Below the pieces are notes generated by a model that was given only the letters and a program-made list of their open reading frames with translations, was not told the DNA's origin and did not search any database. Shown in pieces: positions 59,540 through 64,000 of a stretch of 64,000 nucleotides of DNA; position 1 is the stretch's first letter; each line of letters starts with the position of its first letter. The translations under genes were made by a program, and so were the position numbers. The DNA is from Adenanthera pavonina (Eukaryota; Streptophyta; Magnoliopsida; Fabales; Fabaceae), in assembly GCA_026686845.1 (NCBI GenBank), contig JAIVEN010000010.1, forward strand, positions 25,828,001 to 25,892,000, given 5' to 3'.

Positions 59540-62500
59540 TGTAATATTATTATTTTTATGAGATGTTATAGATTAAATAAAAGATGAGAAATGAAGCGAG
59601 ACAAAAAAACTATATATAATCAGGTTTTAGAATGAATTAATTTCTCATCTAATTTTATGAAGAAATTATGTTCAATTCTTAATTGGAATTAATTTTTCAT
59701 AAGATTTTTAGTAGAAATTAATTACAAAATTCACTCCGAAAAATATGCAATATACCACTTCAATAAAAGTCCGCTCAAAGCTAAGCACAATGGTATAAGT
59801 ATTGTGTATTCAGGAGGTCAAGGTTGAGAGATAGACCAATTTGAAAGTTAATGTGAATAGTGAAAAAGAAATAATAAAAAATTAATTTTTGGGTGAAATT
59901 ACAAGAAAGTGCCTAAAAGAATTGATAATTATGTTTTTGACCCGGCTTAAGGGCCAAACGGTATTTTCCAATTTAGAAACAAAATGTAAATAATGCATTT
60001 AAGGCCCAAAAATAGAAAATTTGACATCATAAAAATTCAAAAGGAATTGGGAAAAATGGTGAGACATCGTTAAGGGTAAAGTAGGGTAAAGAAATTATTT
60101 TTCCTGGTTAAATGAAAAAATGAGAAAATTTCATTTTAGCCTCAAGAATTAAGAATGTGTGCAATTTAGTCCCTTAAGAATGGCTTCAACGTGAGAGGGA
60201 AAAGAGAAAGAACTTTGGGGAAAATTACAGCTAATGACCAAAAAATTTGAAAAATTATAAATTACCCCTTGTTAAGGGTATTTTTGGAAATATGCAAAAT
60301 TATAGTCAAAATAAAGCTTTTGATGAGTCTAGCCCAATGAAATATAGCAAGAAAATTATTAAGATCACAATAATATTTATTGGATATTTATAGCCTAATA
60401 TTAATATTTTATCCGATAAAAGTTATTTTAGGCTACAGGAAAACACAATTCAGATTCAAGAACAATGATTGGACCTTTTTAAAATATATTTTGGGTCAAG
60501 ATAATGATTTTGGACCAAAAGTAATTATTGGATAATCCTGTACAAATTTAATGATAATTTTGGTAAAAATACTTAATCGGTACGGGTAAATTTAATCAGT
60601 AAAGAGTATTTTGGTCCATTAAAATTATTAAAGTAATTTTTGGCCAAAAATGAGCTCAAGACACGTCTGAAAACTGATCAAGGATGCCAAGGGAATTTCT
60701 TGAAAAGCATTAATGAAAAGTAGTCAATATTAGTTAAAAATAATTACTATGGTTAACTTTATTACATATCTTTCTTAATTACCTTGGGTTAGCCATTTGG
60801 ACATCATCTTCTAGCCTCATACAAGTATGAACCAGCAGCTAAAAGGGAGAAGAAGTCATGGAAATAAGGAGAAAAATAGATAAGGCAAAAAGCAAAGTTT
60901 GATTCTCAAATTTCCAAGGTAATATTCTATGATCATTTTCTTCCATATCCAAGGGTTTGTGATGGTTTTTATGGATTATTTATCTCCATTTTACCTCTGA
61001 AAATTTATTCCTAGAGAGAGAGAGGAGAGAGTAAGTGAAGCAATGGAAAAACTAAACCATAAAAAAGGATGTATAGGTCTTAAGCAACAAGATTATGCCA
61101 TTAGATTACAAATTAATCGGGTAGATATGTTTTTACAAATTTATTAAATTTTTTGCTTATTTAGGGTTTGAAAATGAAAAAGAATTTTATGATTTTTGAC
61201 CCCAAAAATGGATTCCTTGGGTCCAAAATAGGTAGATACAAGTATGTTGTATAAGAAAAGTTCAAGGGAAAACAAAATGAAATTTTTAGTTCAAGTATGC
61301 CACTTTGTGAATGAACTTAATGAATTAGTGGTTCATGGTATTATTTTATGATGCTATAGGGTTTTAACAAGTGTTATAAGATCAATGGAAGTGTCCACAA
61401 AGTTTGGAGATCATTGGAAAGCAAGAAGGTAGTTATTTTCCCTATTATGCTTAATGTTGTCATATTTTGTTTACATGATAATATGACTATGCCATATAGT
61501 TGTTTGAATTCTTTATGATGTATTTTCATTGTTGGCTGAATGTTTGAAGGATTTTATGACCCTAGGATATCCATTTTACAAAGTGCTACTATGCCAAAAT
61601 TTTTATGGAATTGTATGGCATAATATGAAGTTATGATTTTCATTGATGATTTTATGAAATGATATGATGATGTGAATGCATAATTGGGTGTAACTACTGA
61701 GATTCTTTGAATCTCATTCCTTTCTGAATATTAACTATGCTAGGGCAAGGACATGGAAGTATTCAAACAAATACATGAGAAATGAAGAAGATGATGGAGA
61801 ATTACTTGATTTTGCAGGTTATAATGTTAAGTTGAGAAAATATGTATCATGTAGGTATGAGATGAAATTCTGTAATTATACATGATTATGTTCCTTAAAG
61901 TCTGCTTATAATGTTGTGTGTGTATTTGGAACAATAAATGTTGATGTATGAGGTTTATGATGTTTATTATATGAGTTATGGCATAATTATGGATAAGATG
62001 ACTAGTATGAATTTAAGTAGGAGAACTCTATTTGAAACAGAGCATACTATATAAGTATTATACATGCTTTTAAAGTAGATAGAACAAGATTTTCATAGAG
62101 CTAAAGAACACCTAAATTGGATAAATGTATGAATTATAATGAATTTTTGAAGTTAGGATTCAAAACTGGACAGTATTGGAAAAACTGGAACTTACAATGT
62201 AAACACTAGATTTTTCAAAAGGTACTATAAAATCATGTATAGCTCCAAAAATTTATTGATTTGCATTGATGGAAAGTTCCAAGTCTTAGGAAACGAATGA
62301 CACTGGTTTGAAACCATTGGAGCTATAAAGAAGGAGTTATGTAATTTCTTCTAAAACTGTTCTAATAGAGGTAGTATTTTGACCCATAATAGTTAAGTTA
62401 ATGTCATACCCTGTATAGATTGACTAAGTGTACAAGAAAAATATTTCTAGAAAGTAGACTCACAGGGCTTTCCTATGACATAAACGTGTATGATTTGGCT

Positions 62501-62875
62501 CAGGATGTAATGAGATATGAATTTTTCAATATAAGACCAAAATCTTGGGAAAGAGAAAATGATAAAATGTACAGTAAATGTTTAAGAAATAAATTGTATG
62601 AATTGGTCAATAGAATGATCTGTTTCATATTTTTTCTATGTATATAAAGTTCTTATCTATATTTAGAGACTCGAATCACTATGAAATGATTTTTCTAGAA
62701 TTAGTGATGAATTTTCAAAGTTCAATCAGTAAAGTGAAACTACCATATGAATAGTAACTGAAAATTTTGGAAATTCTGATTTTTATTCTTATGTGATTCA
62801 AGCTTAGGATCAAGTATAATCAGACCTAAAAGAAGTCTAATTCATGGAAAATGAGTCTAAAAGTAAGGTGTTACA
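59540..62875 (+). repeat. Solo gypsy LTR (3.3 kb)
   Basis: It begins TGTAATATTA and ends AAGGTGTTACA. The flanks AGAAT (59535-59539) and GGAAC (62876-62880) match at three of five positions, as expected of an aged duplication of AGAAC, and the target continues on both sides. No gypsy interior is present. Lone AG-rich patches occur near 61010. It contains no gene. Confidence 0.83.
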
Positions 62876-64000
62876 GGAACAAGTATGTTGTACAAGAAAA
62901 ACCCAAAGGAATTCAATTTGAAATTTTATGTTTAGTAAGCATACTAATTGGAAAAGATAGTGAAATATGTGGTTAATGACCATATTTTGTGATGCATTAG
63001 GATTCAAAGAAGGGTTGTAAGAACAAAGAAGAGGCATACAAGGTTTGAAAGTTATTGGAAAGCCACAAGATAGTTAACTAACCACATTATGCATATATAT
63101 TGTTATTATTGCCAATATGCTTACTTGGCGTAATTGTTGATTGAATTGATTAGCTATGTTGTTTAAAGGGCATTTGACCCTAGGAATGTTTACAATTTAA
63201 GGGGAGGTACTATCCAAATTTTTAGAAATTGTTTGTGCATAATTGACTTTAAATGAAAGTTTAATGTATGTTTCATGAAAGTTTGCAATGTATAATGATA
63301 TACAAGCATGTCTGGTAGTTACTACTGAGATTCTTTGAATCTTACCCCTTTCCAATTGTCTAACAAATTTTAGAGTCAAGTTATGGTAAGATTACCCAAG
63401 AAAGGAAAGGTAAGGAGAAGCAAGTTAATGTTCAAGATAATGATACTTAGGTTGATACTATTATATGAGATGTTATGTAAAATCTTATGGGACATGATCA
63501 TGCTATGTTTTCATGTTACTATGTTCCTCTAGGTTTGTTATGGAGTATCATGTAAGATAAAAGCAAGTTATGGCTATGTATGTATATATATTAGTGTGTA
63601 TTTTGGAAGTAGGAAGAATGCAAGAGACCTTTCTGAGCACTGTTGGGAATTCAAAGTACTATACAGAACTTGATATGTTCAATGTATGACTATTTTATTT
63701 GTATGAAAACTAGACATGTTTAGATTTCCATAGACATAAAGGTCACTTAATTTGGAATTGTGTATGATTTATGGTGATTTTTCAAATTTATGGTAAGAAT
63801 CAGGAATTTTCTAAAATGACCATTGCTATAGTGACAATTTTACGAATTTTCTATACAAATTGGTCAATAATTTTCCTATTCAATATTTTTTCCATGTATA
63901 TAATCTTTTAATATATTTTTGGAGACTTGAATCACCTCAATATGATTTTTCTTGATTTAGTTATGAATTTGTAAATTTTGTCTGGTAAAATGAGATTAAC
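62876..64000 (+). repeat. Gypsy LTR, plus strand, right fragment (runs off window)
   Basis: Close to 21050-22200 of the 19805-22323 LTR (shared GAGAAGCAAGTTAATGTTCA). It is the continuation of 59140-59539 beyond the nested LTR and is cut by the window edge. Confidence 0.85.

Overview
This window is repeat-dense plant nuclear DNA. I find no host gene, tRNA, rRNA or CRISPR array. Almost every recognisable segment is a transposable element. They are Ty1-copia retrotransposons of the SIRE/Maximus type with very long LTRs, a second Ty1-copia type, chromodomain Ty3-gypsy elements with 2.5-3.3 kb LTRs, and one CACTA (En/Spm) DNA transposon. The SIRE-type copia elements, the TNP2-type CACTA transposase and the initiator-Met tRNA primer sites point to a flowering plant. 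The species cannot be told, and the depth of nesting suggests pericentromeric or other heterochromatin.

Layout. 1-859: anonymous CT-rich DNA. 860-12983: a complete minus-strand SIRE-type element (LTR-gag-pol-ORF2-LTR) with a perfect 5-bp target duplication (CTTCT); gag is open, pol has one frameshift and ORF2 one in-frame stop. 13424-15990: two partial LTRs of related subfamilies, the second inserted in the first. 16000-22323: a decayed plus-strand Ty3-gypsy element (protease, RT, RNase H, integrase, chromodomain, 3' LTR). 23283-28719: an internally deleted minus-strand SIRE-type copy. About 28720-39410: a CACTA element lacking its left end, with TNP2 transposase, DUF4218/DUF4216 segments, a second transposase gene ending in a C48 protease-like domain, subterminal repeats and the right terminal inverted repeat; it is interrupted by two solo LTRs. 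39411-40934: an LTR into which the CACTA inserted. 40935-43493: probable internal remnant of a minus-strand gypsy element. 43494-59139: that element's 5' LTR, split by a plus-strand Ty1-copia element (44226-57591) that itself carries three solo SIRE-type LTRs. 59140-64000: a gypsy LTR split by a complete 3.3-kb solo gypsy LTR.

Insertion order can be read from target duplications. Five solo SIRE-type LTRs (at 30280, 36782, 47140, 50364 and 54222) sit inside other transposons; removing each with one copy of its duplication rejoins the interrupted reading frame. The LTRs at 13424 and 39411 look like the two ends of one old element that now encloses about 27.5 kb of later insertions. Mutual help between elements is limited: the intact-looking element could supply Gag, while most other copies are dead.

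The most unusual signal is inside the SIRE-type LTRs. The region upstream of their TATA box is an array of degenerate ~67-bp units built on the palindrome AAATTCGAATTT followed, almost always exactly 25 bp later, by TTCGTCTG. The same motifs recur between pol and ORF2. I found no clear new gene system; this array and the -1 frame relation between gag and pol in two copies are the leads most worth testing. All identities rest on reading motifs by eye, with no database search.
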